Source of the DNA: Tuctoria greenei
Lineage: Eukaryota; Streptophyta; Magnoliopsida; Poales; Poaceae
DNA: 64,000 bases
Direction: 5' to 3'
Assembly: GCA_036927565.1 (NCBI GenBank)
Contig: JAYESD010000008.1
Span: 109,290,279 to 109,354,278 of the forward strand
Below, piece after piece: positions 22,245-32,024 of this stretch. The translations under genes and the position numbers were made by a program. How positions within the stretch are numbered: position 1 is the stretch's first letter; the number at the start of each line of letters is the position of its first letter. The notes below the pieces were generated by a model that saw nothing but the letters and a program-made list of their open reading frames with translations, did no database searches and was not told where the DNA came from.

Positions 22245-24230
22245 CCCAAGGGGCCTGCCGTCAACGTCTACACGAAGATGGTGGACGACACCAAAGCATC
22301 TAGCTCTGGTACCTCACAAGGGGTCTTCCTTTGACGTCTCGGAACGTCAACGATAGCACTAAGTGCGGATAAGTGAGTAAACTCTCCTGCCTCGCTCTTG
22401 TTGCTAACAAGGTTCCCTTGCGATGGCCTATAAACCAGGGGCCTGCCGTCGACGCCTACACAAAGATGTTGGACGATGCCGGAGCATCCAGCTCTGGCAC
22501 CTCACAAGTGGCTTGCCGTCGACGTCTACACGAAGATAGTGGACGATGCCAGAGCATCTAGCTCCGGCACCTCACAAGGGGCCTACCGTCGATGTCTACA
22601 TGAATATGGTGGATGACGCCGGAGCATCCAACTCTGGCACCTCCCAAGGGGCATACCGTCGACGTCTATACAAAGATGGTGGACGATGCCGGAGCATCTA
22701 GCTCCGGCATCTCACAAGGGGCTTGCCGTTGACGTCCCAGAACGTCAACAACAACATTAAGCGCGGATAAGTGAGTAAACTCTCCTGCCCCGCTCTTGTT
22801 GCTAACAAGGTTCCCTTGCGATGAATTGTAAACCAGGGGCCTGCCGTTGATGTCTACACGAAGATGGTGGACGACGTCGGAGCATCCAACTCCAGCACCT
22901 CCCAAGGGGCCTGCTGTCGACGTCTATACGAAGATGGTGGGCGACGCCGGAGCATCTAGATCCGGCTCCTCACAAGGGCCCGCCGTCGTTGTCCCAGAAT
23001 GTCAATGACAGGACCAAGCGCGGATAAGTGAGTAAACTCTCCTACCCCGCTCTTGTTGCTAACAAGGTTCTCTTGCGATGGTTTGTAAACCAAGGGTCTG
23101 CTGTCAACGTCTACACAAAGATGGTGGATGATGTTGGAGCATCTAGCTCCGGCACGTCACAAGGGGCCTGCCATCGACGTCTACACAAAGATGGTGAACG
23201 ACACCGGAGCATCCAGCGCTGGCACCTCACAAGGGGTCTGCCGTCGACGTCTACACGAAGATTGTGGATGACGCCATAGCATCCAGCTCTGGCACCTCCC
23301 AAGGGGCCTTCCATCAACGTCTATACAAAGATGGTGGACGACGCCGGAGCATCTAGCTCCGGCACCTCACAAGGGGCCTACCGTCGATGTCCCAGAATGT
23401 CAACAATGACACGAAGCGCAGATAAGTGAGTAAACTCTTCTACCCCGCTCTTGTTGCTAACAAGATTCCCTTGCGATGGTCTGTAAACCAGGGGCCTGCC
23501 GTCGACGTCTCTATGACGATGGTGGATGACACCGGAGCATCCAGCTCCGGCACCTCCCAAGGGGCCTTCAGCCGACGTCTCTATGACGATGGTGGACGAC
23601 GCCAGAGCATCCAGCTCCGGCATCTCCCACGGGGCCTGCCATCGACGTCTCTACGATGATGGCGGACAACGTAGGAGCATCCAGCTCCGGCAGCTCCCAT
23701 GGGGCCTGCCGTCGACGTCTCTACCATGATGGTGGACGACGCCGGAGCATCCAGCTCCACCACCTCCCAAAGGGCCTGCCGTCAATGTCTACACGAAGAT
23801 TGTGTATGATGCTAGAGCATCCATCTCCGGCACCTCCCAAGGGACCTACCATCAACGTCTATACAAAGATGGTGGACGACGTCAGAGCATCTAGTTCCAA
23901 CACCACCCAAGGGGCCTACTGTCGACGTCTCTATGATGATGGTGGACGACGCCGGAGCCTCTAGCTCCGGCACCTCCCAAGGGGCCTGCTGTCGACGTCT
24001 CTACGATGATGGTGGACGATGCAAGAGCATCTCCCAAGAGGTCAGTTCAAGAAATTCTGCGATCAAGTGGTAGATGTGCTTAGCCGTCGGAGCCTCCAGC
24101 CCTGGCACCTCCCAAGGGGCCTGCCATCAACGTCTCTATGATGATGGTGGACGATGCCAGAGCATCTCCCAAGGGGCCAGTTCAAGAAATTCTACAATCA
24201 AGTGGTATATGTGCTTAGCAACCTAACCAC
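22245..24230 (+). repeat. E4 tandem array: 70-bp monomer with a higher-order 118-bp spacer
   Basis: About 20 monomers with a repeat distance of 70 bp (for example, AAGATGGTGG-type phrases at 22464, 22535, 22605). Four times an additional segment of about 118 bp is inserted, containing GCGGATAAGTGAGTAAACTC and TTGTTGCTAACAAGG. It raises the local spacing to 187-188 bp (near 22340-22450, 22735-22850, 22985-23105 and 23385-23500). Most monomers contain GCCGGAGC-ATCCA-GCTCCGGC, an inverted repeat. The short ORFs across the array follow the repeat and are not genes, since 70 is not a multiple of 3. The last units are irregular. Confidence 0.92.
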
Positions 24231-24491
24231 ATCTACCAAGGGGCCTCTAAGTGGATCCACATGCAGAAAATCAATGGATGACACCTCGGCCATGTCAATT
24301 GTGCAAATTGCTGGTCCTGAGAATCCAACAAGCTCAACAAAGGTTCTGCAAATCCCTATGTAGCTAAGGACTCAGAGAAACAGTTGAAAAGCACAGAGAC
24401 AATGCAAGAAGCCAAACATAAGTTCGAATCCATTAAGGAAATTCTTTACAAGGGAGATTGAACCCCGGATACAAAAAACAAGCTACCAGCC
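24231..24491. other. E4 spacer between array and antisense ORF
   Basis: About 260 bp with no ORF or repeat that I can recognise. On the minus strand it would be the 3' end of the antisense transcript. Confidence 0.5.
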
Positions 24492-27268
24492 TCAACCGCG
24501 ACTAAACTGCGCTATGACATGTTGGGCGGCTTCCTTAACCTCCGTCGCTGCTGTCGCCTCGCGTTCCTCAATAGGGCCTTAAAAAACTGGCTCCAGTGGC
24601 AGATCAGGGTACCAACTCCGGTAGCACACCAAGACATGGGATGCCACTGTCTCCGCTGCCACCCTACCCTCAGCTTCCAGACGCTGATCCAGCTGACACT
24701 CCCGCAGATCAAGATCCCGACCGCGGCGCTTTGCTACCTGCTCCCGGGCTTGAACGTCAAGATCGTGCAGGAGGAGTTCCTGACGCTCAGCTAGGTGCTG
24801 CGGGCGGTCCTGCGCCAAATTACTCTCCCAAAGATCAAGGTCTTCAAGGAGGGACTGCAGTCTGTCTCGGTTGGCCTTAGCCCGTTCCATCATCGCCTGC
24901 GCCGCCACCTCTTGTTCGGCGACAGAAGCCTCCCTCTTGGCAACGTCAGCTTCCTGACGACTCAGGGCCTCTCGACCGGCAGCAAGAGCATGCAGGCGGG
25001 CGTCAGCAGTGTCGTTGGCTGCCTTGGCATCGGTCAGAATCTTCTAAGTCAAGGCGCCTGAGGCCCTCACTAAGCGGTGCCTCACCTCCAGTTCCTTCCT
25101 CTCCTTCTGGTACTTCGCCTTTGCCTCGGCGATCGTGGAGCTCAGGAGACCCCCCAGCCTTGGAGGTGCTCGCCCTCGGCACACAACTTCTCCCACTCCA
25201 TGGCAAGAGCCTCTTGCACCCAGCAGAGGTTGGATTGCACCTGAAGGATGCTAGATTGCATCAAGTCCATGACGTCGGAAAGTCGCTCTGGCTGCGCCGA
25301 AGTCAGGGAAGGCCGTCCAGTGATCATCTCAGGGACCCCTTCCTCCCGTAGCGGTGAAGGCGAGGCCACTAGCACTGGAGATCTGGCCCCTGGAGTCTGA
25401 GCAGGAGTTGCGGTGCCACCTGACACAGCAGGGCCACCACTGCTTAGAGAGCCGCCCGCCGAATCAGCGGCCATGGAGGTCAGACCCTCAGCCCACGGAG
25501 TTAGCTCCGACATGGCCTCTACCGCGGTGGCCGGAGGTGCCTCTGCCACGACGGTCGGAGGTTCCTCTTGCGCGACAGCCGGAGATACTTCACTACCCAC
25601 GCTGGGCACAATTGCCGAAGCTGCACTCCCCTGAACAAGCTTAGCAGGCTGCCCCGCCAGCACAGTCGTAGCATCCTCAGCCGCCTTAAAAGCACTTCCG
25701 GACACTACCCCCAACGGTAGTGGCCTCACAACAGCTGACGTAAACATGCAAATCAAGATCAAGCCGTGACCAATCAACATAGGCAGGCGAGACAGTAGAG
25801 CAAGCATTGGCAAGAATGCCTTATCGACGTCCCCAGAAGCTCCAACAAGCCTCCACTTTCGACGACCCTGAGGCCGTAGGCCCTGGCGATGGCATAACAG
25901 GCGATGCCATCCCGACAGGTCTTCCGCCAAAACCACCAATAGTGCCACCGCACTGCGCCGGTGTGCTTCCACCAACCCCAACAGAGCCACAATCTAAGCT
26001 GCCGACGATGTCGGCTCGAGGCCTCATCGCCTGATGCTCCATATGTGTGATGCTGTCGGAGTCCCCTATGGCACCCTGGACCGCGCAGGCGACGGGGATG
26101 CTGGATGACGTACTGACCGCTGATGATGGTGGAGCCACTGCTTGATGGACCGAACCTCCCCCCAAACAACCGCCGGCGCCAGGTACTGAAGAGGGGTGCG
26201 CCGGTGGATGCTGACTTGGAGCGTAGGCCACCTGCGGCGGCGCTCTCGATGGCAACCGAGGGCGTTTCTCCTTCACGACCTCGACCACCAGGGCCTTCCC
26301 TTTGCCTACGTCAGGGACCGGTGGCTTCACCTTACCTACGTAGGGGACCAGTGCCTTGCCTTTCCCCCCAGCAGCGGGCGCCTCCTCTGCCCCGGAGGCT
26401 TCGGAGCCTGAAGAAGGTGCGAACTCCTCTGAAGAGTCAACATTGGCCAGGCCCCGACTCTCATCGCCAACCTGCCGTGACGCAAGACCAGTCGCGTCCA
26501 AGTTGGGCATCTCTTCATAACCTTCGTCCAAAGGTCTCGAACCGTGCAAAGCGGTGGGCAAGCCTGCGGAAGGTTGAAGACGTTGTCCGACAGCAGATCG
26601 TCGCACACCTTGGACATTGCTTCAAACACCTCCTGTTGGGTCATCTCATTGTCGCGACCCCTCAGCAACCTGGTACCATATTGGAGACCGAAGTAGAGCC
26701 ATGATGGGCGGCAATGGTGCTGGAGAGGGGCCAGACGGCGGCGAACGAAGTCGGCCATCACCGACAACTCCGACAGGTCGTGGTCCACCAGGAATCAGAT
26801 CCTCTCCATCACCTACTTGTACGTCGCCTCAAGCTCCGGGCATTCTTCGTAGGCCGCCTTCCTAATCGTCGGCCAGCCGGTGGGCAGGACCATGCGATCG
26901 TGAGCATCGGCATGTATGACCACCCAGTCACTCCTCCAACTGGGCCACCTTGCCAGGGAGAGCGGAGTAATGTTGTTGGCCTGATGCTGGAAACAGAAGC
27001 CGCTGAGGAAGTTGGCTTTGCTTTTCTTTCCGATCCGCCTCAGCATGAAGAACTGCCAGAACACCGGCACGCATGGGCACACCCTGACGAACATCTCGCA
27101 GAAATGTGAGAACACCGCCACCACCACCAGAGAGTCCGGCGACAAATGATGGAGCTGGAGCCCAAGGAGTTCCAGAAGTATGCGTTGCCGGATCATTGCC
27201 TCTTCTGTGCACCTCGTCCTGGTATTTTCCCCATCTCCATTATCAGTAGCCTGGCGGCTAGGGTTCAT
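24492..27268 (-). pseudogene. E4 antisense ORF (gypsy-associated coiled-coil protein), degraded
   Basis: On the strand opposite to gag, pieces in order from 27268: LLELLGLQLHHLSPDSLVVV...HFCEMFVRV (about 27180-27060), matching the E6 antisense ORF LLDFYGLQLYDIDPHSLLLV...HFCEMWVGV; a Ser/Pro/Ala-rich part (26606-25821); an Ala/Pro/Glu-rich part (25735-25142); a coiled coil (24908-24579); and a C-terminus GPIEEREATAATEVKEA... ending at the TGA at 24492-24494, matching GPIAEEEGAAKAS in E6. The first domain resembles the 'putative gypsy type transposon' family (Transposase_28, from memory). Frames shift between pieces. A gap at about 25735-25835 lies where E6 has an intron. The first roughly 30 residues (27268-27182) do not match E6 and may be flanking sequence. 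Function unknown. Confidence 0.72.
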
Positions 27269-27344
27269 GTGGATTAGGTTTCTTTACAATCGAAGGGATT
27301 ATGGTCTTTGTTGTTTAGATCTCCTCTGATATTTATCTTATCAG

Positions 27345-28779
27345 CAGCGCAATTCTGATTTTTATGTCATCAATGCTACCACAACTGAAGGCAATGATGC
27401 ATATAACAGTAAGGATGTGCAAGTCAGATGTGCAATTCTGGGTGGGCATCCTAATTTGCCAGAAAACTTAGATGACAAAGTCGATCAAATCTCATTAGGG
27501 CATTCTAATTTTCTGACGCAGTCACTGGAATTTGAGTCCTGTACAGAACCAAGGTGCGTAATAGATAATTAGTTGTCTACTGTACCTCATAGCACTATCA
27601 TTGTCTGTGTGTCTGATAAGTCAGTCTTAGGTTGCCTTATATCAGTTGTACTGAACCATGCAATCTTGAATGTATCTTATGTATGCACTAAATCTAGGAA
27701 TATCTTATGTATGCAGAGAAACTAGAAATCAAGAGGTGTCCTGTTAAGTGAGTCTGTGTAATGTTTATATTGTATTACATTTACTGATCCTTGTTGCTTT
27801 TGCATTAGACTGGTTTCCATCAACAGTAGCTTATATTTTGCATTTCAAATGTCTAAACTAGTTACATTGTACTAAAACAGGAGAGTCCATAAGATCCTTT
27901 CAATGCTATTAATTCATGGATAGTTACCTGCTAAGTACAAATCAAAGAACATGATGAAAGGGTGGTTATGCCTTTTTGATTATGATTTGATACAGATCTT
28001 TCTTTGTTCTAGTGAGGAATATGGATATTATATGTTTACACGCGAGGCTGGTAAACTGGCAGGGGAAATTAAAATGTAAAGTTCTGCACTTTTAAAAATT
28101 GCCGGTTGATTTGGCGCTTCTCGTTTTGAAATGTCAGCCGCATCAAGTGACAGTTCATTCCGATACTTGTTTTTGTTAACTCCATATTAACACCACCAAA
28201 GCAATCTATTAGGATGTTGTCCCTGTTTTCAGAGTTTAGTGCCCCAAACTGTCACCTACTAATAGAAAAATATTTGCTGTTCGTTTAGTAATTAATATTG
28301 AAAACTGTTCAATTGTTCACAGTAATAATTATTATTAGAAGTAGACGTGTTATGCTCTTGACGATCGGTTAACATATTGCCATAACATTGTAGCTGATCT
28401 TAATTTTCTATTTTATTTCAGTACAGACCAACCAACAGGCAGCAGACAAAGGAACTGATCTTCCATTGGTTAGAATCAAGGTAAAGAAACTCAGCATAAT
28501 ATAACTGCTCCAGCAGTTGGACCATTTTTATTCAATGCTGTATGACTGCATAATACTACCTCTGTTCTAAAATAACCGTCGTTTCTGACAATCAATAGAA
28601 CTAGAAATGAACTAATGAGGTTTGTCCTAACGACAGATAAATTGAAACGGATGGAGTATAACATTTGTCACATTTTACAGAATAATGCCAACCTTGACAT
28701 TGTGTCCCAGCATGTTCACATGTACAGGTTGTCGAAAAAAGTAAAGGAAGAAGAAAGGACATCTTCTCAAGTGGATTGA
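27345..28779 (+). pseudogene. Exon-like blocks of an unrecognised host gene (3' part)
   Basis: Four open blocks have consensus splice borders. The first is 27345-27553 (after TTATCAG, before GTGCGT, 69 codons, QRNSDFYVINATT start). The second is 28013-28075 (after TTCTAG, before GTAAAG, EEYGYYMFTREAGK). The third is 28422 or 28427 to 28480 (after TTTCAG or TACAG, before GTAAAG). The fourth is 28681-28779 (after TTTACAG, 32 codons then TGA, NNANLDIVSQHVHMYRL start). Blocks 1 and 2 join in phase. The phases of blocks 3 and 4 do not both fit, so an exon is missed, a border is wrong, or the gene is dead. I recognise no family. The 5' part may have been lost at the E4 junction. Confidence 0.35.
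28556..28656. mobile_element. Stowaway-type MITE, about 101 bp
   Basis: Left end CTACCTCTGTTCTAAAATA and right end AAACGGATGGAG are imperfect inverted copies of the Stowaway terminus (CTCCCTCCGT...). It is flanked by TA on both sides (28554-28555 and 28657-28658), the expected target copy. It lies in the putative intron before the last exon-like block. Confidence 0.75.
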
Positions 28780-29246
28780 TGTATACTATATTACTGTAGG
28801 TTATGTGCTTGTATTTAGTTATTCTTCTTGCATGTAGAATGAAACTTGTATTTTGCAGCTTTGCACTGTATGAACATGAGAGAAGACACAATAGTCAACT
28901 TTTGCAAAGAGAGAAGACATGAGAGAGGACACATTCTAAAAGAAATATAGATTTGGTGCTGTCAAAAATGAAATATCGCATTATTTGTAACAGCATACTC
29001 TTTTTGTTATATTTATGTCTCAGTCTCATAAATATTTATGTATTTTACCTCTTCAATGGTATTTTAGTTTATCGTATGATAAATCTACGTGATACTATTT
29101 CATCACGTGTATGAATATTAAATAATTTTTATTATGTGAAAAATAAAATATAGCATGAAACTTTATATATGATTTTAGATATCTATATTATATTCGTATT
29201 ATGTCAAAAATAAAATATAACATAAAAATAACTCTGAGTTAATAAA
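28780..29246. other. AT-rich island sequence
   Basis: No gene or recognisable element seen. It would be the 3' UTR and downstream region of the exon-like blocks. Confidence 0.5.
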
Positions 29247-29251
29247 TATAA

Positions 29252-30297
29252 TGTCGGTACCCAGCAGACCGGGTACCCTCGCACACAAGCTAGAGCCACC
29301 CAGGTGCCTCGCCAACCAACAGGGACAGGGTCCGAGGGCGCCACATGTTCAAAGAAACCTGGACCTGCCAGCCTCAGATGGGAAGTCCAGGGTGCCCACG
29401 AGACATCCGAAAGGGGGGGGGGAGCTCAGCTCCACCTTGACAACAAGCTCCCAGGCAGCCACGTGACCAGCAGGACAGGACCTGACCTCCTCCACAGGAG
29501 TGAGCTCCCGAGCTACCACGTAGCCCACGAAGTCGTGACCTAGCCTCCCCCACGTAGGTGAGCTCCCAAGCTGACACATGGCCTACGAGACGGGCGTGGC
29601 CTCCACCATGGCGCAGAGCTCCCCGGTGGCCGCATGGTCAGTCCACTTGCCCTGAGCAATAGTAGGAAAGTTAAGAGGGCGTTGCGCCTTGTCTCCATCA
29701 AGCCTTGAAGATACGCGGCTTCCCCAGATGCATGGTGCGACGCACGCCTAATGTCAGGTACCGCTGCGACTAGTCACGTCACACTGAAGACGCCGCAGGC
29801 CTATCCAACTCAGCCAAGTGGGTATCTTAGGGCGCCAAAGACAGTTGGATGGGAAATTCCCTGCCAATGTCAGCAACGGCGCGTGGGCTACTGACGACCT
29901 GGGCGGCATGGCGGCGAGTCCTCACGTCCCTGGTCAGAGCAAGCTTACAGAAGAAGCCTTAGATCTTTAGGATAAGATCACCCCGGGGCCACCTGTCGGG
30001 CCCCGGGACTCCACTTGTAAGGCATCCGACCTTGACTATAAAAGGCCCGTACCACCATCGATACAGGAACCAGACTCAAAATCCCCGGTACACACACATA
30101 CGCATACACACTCACCAAACAATACAATCCACTGTGGAGAAGGGTGTTATGCTCCTTGCGGCCTGAACCACATAAAAACAATTGTCTCATACTCTTCCGC
30201 TAGAACACTAGTTTGAGGCCTAAGCCACGCCGAACAAGAACCTTTGCGGGTTGCTCCTTAGCATATCCGGAGGAAGTGTCGCATTGACCCTTCGCCA
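29252..30297 (+). mobile_element. Solo gypsy LTR, 1046 bp, with TATAA target duplication
   Basis: Begins TGTCGGTACCC like the E6 LTR and ends TTCGCCA. It is flanked by TATAA on both sides (29247-29251 and 30298-30302), and no internal element sequence adjoins either end. It contains a TATA box CTATAAAAGG (about 30036-30045) and U3 repeats of 55-63 bp, each with an ACGTG- or CATG-type core (29342, 29397, 29460, 29517, 29575, 29631). It is most simply the product of recombination between two LTRs of a lost full element of the Tat-like family. Confidence 0.9.
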
Positions 30298-30302
30298 TAT
30301 AA

Positions 30303-31098
30303 ACATTAGAATATCATCATGGGCAATTCAAACATTTCACACTCTGCAACAGCTAAGCAACACATTTTGAAGCAAACTGCTAAACACTGAACTTGTTTTT
30401 ACAGCTGCTTCGCCTGACAGCTGCATCTCAGGGCAGTTACAAAGAATCCAGCTTCTAAACAAGTTTTAGCTGTGCCAAACAGGGCCAAAGTTAGAAATAA
30501 CCTAGTTGCACTTGTACTTGGAGAAATTGGTTCATGCATGTATTTTATGCAGATTTGAGGTGAATGCATAACCATTTGGAAAGGAAACACACTTCTGACC
30601 AATCAGATGATGTCATGTGGCCTCCCATAGATCCAATGGCCCAGTTATAGGCAGGTACCCGCATGTTTTCGCCCTGTTCATCTAGAAGGTCGACAAGGGC
30701 CCACACATCAGTGTCCAAGAGAAAGTGGCGGCCAAGTGGGGCCACCCCTAGTTCGGCCAACATGGAGGTCGGCCGAACTGGTAAGCGCGGCAAACTCGGT
30801 CCACTCGCACATGTCAACTTCTGGTGGCTTCCTTGACGCAGGAGTAAGTGAAAGCTCAGAAGATTAGTGCGCGAAACCGCCTTAGCGAGTGTACAAATTG
30901 GCGGAGTGCCTCGCCTCACTTCACACACACCACGCAAGCATTCTCTCTTGTATCCACTTGTTCTTTGTGGAGGTTAGGCTGTAGAGAGGAGCCTCTAGTC
31001 CCAAGTCCCAGTATGGCTTATGTATTTTTACTTTGTGACTTTATGTCTTATTATAATATTATTGTTAGTCTTTATTTATTCATCTACTTGAACAAAGC
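30303..31098. other. Island sequence right of the solo LTR
   Basis: About 800 bp with no recognised feature. A 130-codon minus ORF (30545-30937) has no motif I know and no supporting context. The sequence ends at the E5 5' LTR; the presumed E5 target copy is AAAGC (31094-31098). Confidence 0.5.
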
Positions 31099-31187
31099 TG
31101 TCGATATCCTGCATACCAGATATGCCTTCGTACCAGAAGAAGACGCGTTGATTTCCACCTTCTAGTGTTGTGGACTTCCAGAGGCAA

Positions 31188-31455
31188 CACGTGTCCCGCA
31201 CTGCGGGACCTTAGGGTGGCTCCAGCGCTGCCACGTGTCCTGCAATGCTGGACCTACCTCCCTCCTTAGGGTGGCTCCAGCACTGCCACCTGTCCCGCAG
31301 GGCCAGACGTGCCTCCCCACTGAGGGAAGCTCCGATACTACCACATGTCCTATAACACCAGATCTACCTCTCCACTCAGGGAAGCTCCAGTGCTACCACG
31401 TGTCCTATAACACCACACCTACCTCCCTGCTAAGGGAAGCTCCGGTGTTGACACA
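31188..31455 (+). repeat. E5 U3 tandem repeats with G-box cores
   Basis: CACGTG at 31188-31193, 31232-31237 and 31397-31402, with CACCTG at 31287 and CACATG at 31342 in the same place of the intervening units. The last four spacings are exactly 55 bp each. Each unit also carries an AGCTCCRG phrase. Confidence 0.85.
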
Positions 31456-31737
31456 GGTCAGGTGTCTAGATCTATGTCTACAACGGGAGATCTCTGGGAT
31501 CTTCAATGGCGCTGACATTTAAGGGCAATAAAATTGTTGTTGCAAGACCTGGTTAATATGTCTTTAACTCTTTGTTAATGATGCATGATCAGGAGGCTAT
31601 CAAGACCAGTAACTCTGCCATCAAGGCATGTTAACATGCTATTAACCATCATTATGTATGTATATTATGTATAGGGTCGTTAATATGGTCGAGGCCACCT
31701 GTCGGTCCTTAGCGCACTGTAACAGCCATTCCTTGGC

Positions 31738-31746
31738 ATATAAAAG
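31738..31746 (+). promoter_or_regulatory. E5 LTR TATA box
   Basis: GGCATATAAAAGGG, downstream of the U3 repeats. Confidence 0.65.
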
Positions 31747-31985
31747 GGTTGCGTTGCACGGTAGAACCAAGAACGGATCATCAGATCCCAACTCATCACA
31801 TACATATTATCATACAAACAACACACATCCCCTGGAGTAGGGTATTATGCTCAGGCGGCCTGAAACCACGTAAAAATTGTGTGTCACCTTGTTCATGGAT
31901 CTTGTTAAGCGCTCTGCTTCAATACGAACCTCTGCGGACTACTTCTAAGTAGTACCGGGGGAAGTGTCATTGCTACACTTTGACA

Positions 31986-32009
31986 TTTTGTGCGCTAGGA
32001 GGGGGCGCT
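31986..32009 (+). other. E5 primer-binding region
   Basis: Sequence after the LTR is TTTTGTGCGCTAGGAGGGGG, which aligns with the E6 site TTTGGGTAGGGGGGTGCC. It is not the tRNA-Met type seen in E1 and E2; I cannot name the tRNA. Confidence 0.55.
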
Positions 32010-32024
32010 CTCAAGATCTCCAAG

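Larger units (their letters stand above)
20035..27290 (+). mobile_element. E4: gypsy element (Tat/RIRE2-like) lacking RT and integrase
   Basis: Seen in plus order: the end of gag, protease, no RT/RNase H/integrase at all, two hairpins, a tandem array, then a long antisense ORF. E6 has the same order but with full pol, so E4 is either an internal-deletion derivative or a non-autonomous family. The 5' LTR and gag start are beyond the left edge. No 3' LTR (expected start TGTCGG) is found between the antisense ORF and the host-like exons at 27345, so the right end looks truncated somewhere between about 27180 and 27340. Confidence 0.8.
31099..31985 (+). repeat. E5 5' LTR, 887 bp
   Basis: Begins TGTCGATATCCTGCATACC, which aligns with the E6 LTR start TGTCGGTACCCTGGGTACC, and ends CTTTGACA next to the primer site. 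TATA box at 31738-31746 (ATATAAAAG). The U3 has five tandem repeats of about 55 bp. Confidence 0.88.

Noticed and set aside
22373..23964. Several short plus and minus ORFs with repeated TMVDD/ASSSGTSQGA phrases
   Set aside because: They only follow the 70-bp tandem array. The period is not a multiple of three, so the frame changes each unit and no constant protein is encoded.
24596..26704. Plus-strand ORFs opposite the E4 antisense ORF
   Set aside because: They have no homology to anything else in the window, while the minus frames match the E6 antisense ORF. Shadows.
27180..29251. A 3' LTR for E4
   Set aside because: Looked for TGTCGG-type starts, G-box repeats, a TATA and a TTGACA-type end; none present before the exon-like blocks.
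30420..30490. A MITE end (TGTGCCAAACAGGGCC at 30471-30486) resembling a Tourist or hAT terminus
   Set aside because: No matching inverted end or target copy found within the next several hundred bases.
30545..30937. 130-codon minus ORF in the island
   Set aside because: No motif recognised, no splice or promoter context; cannot be told from chance.
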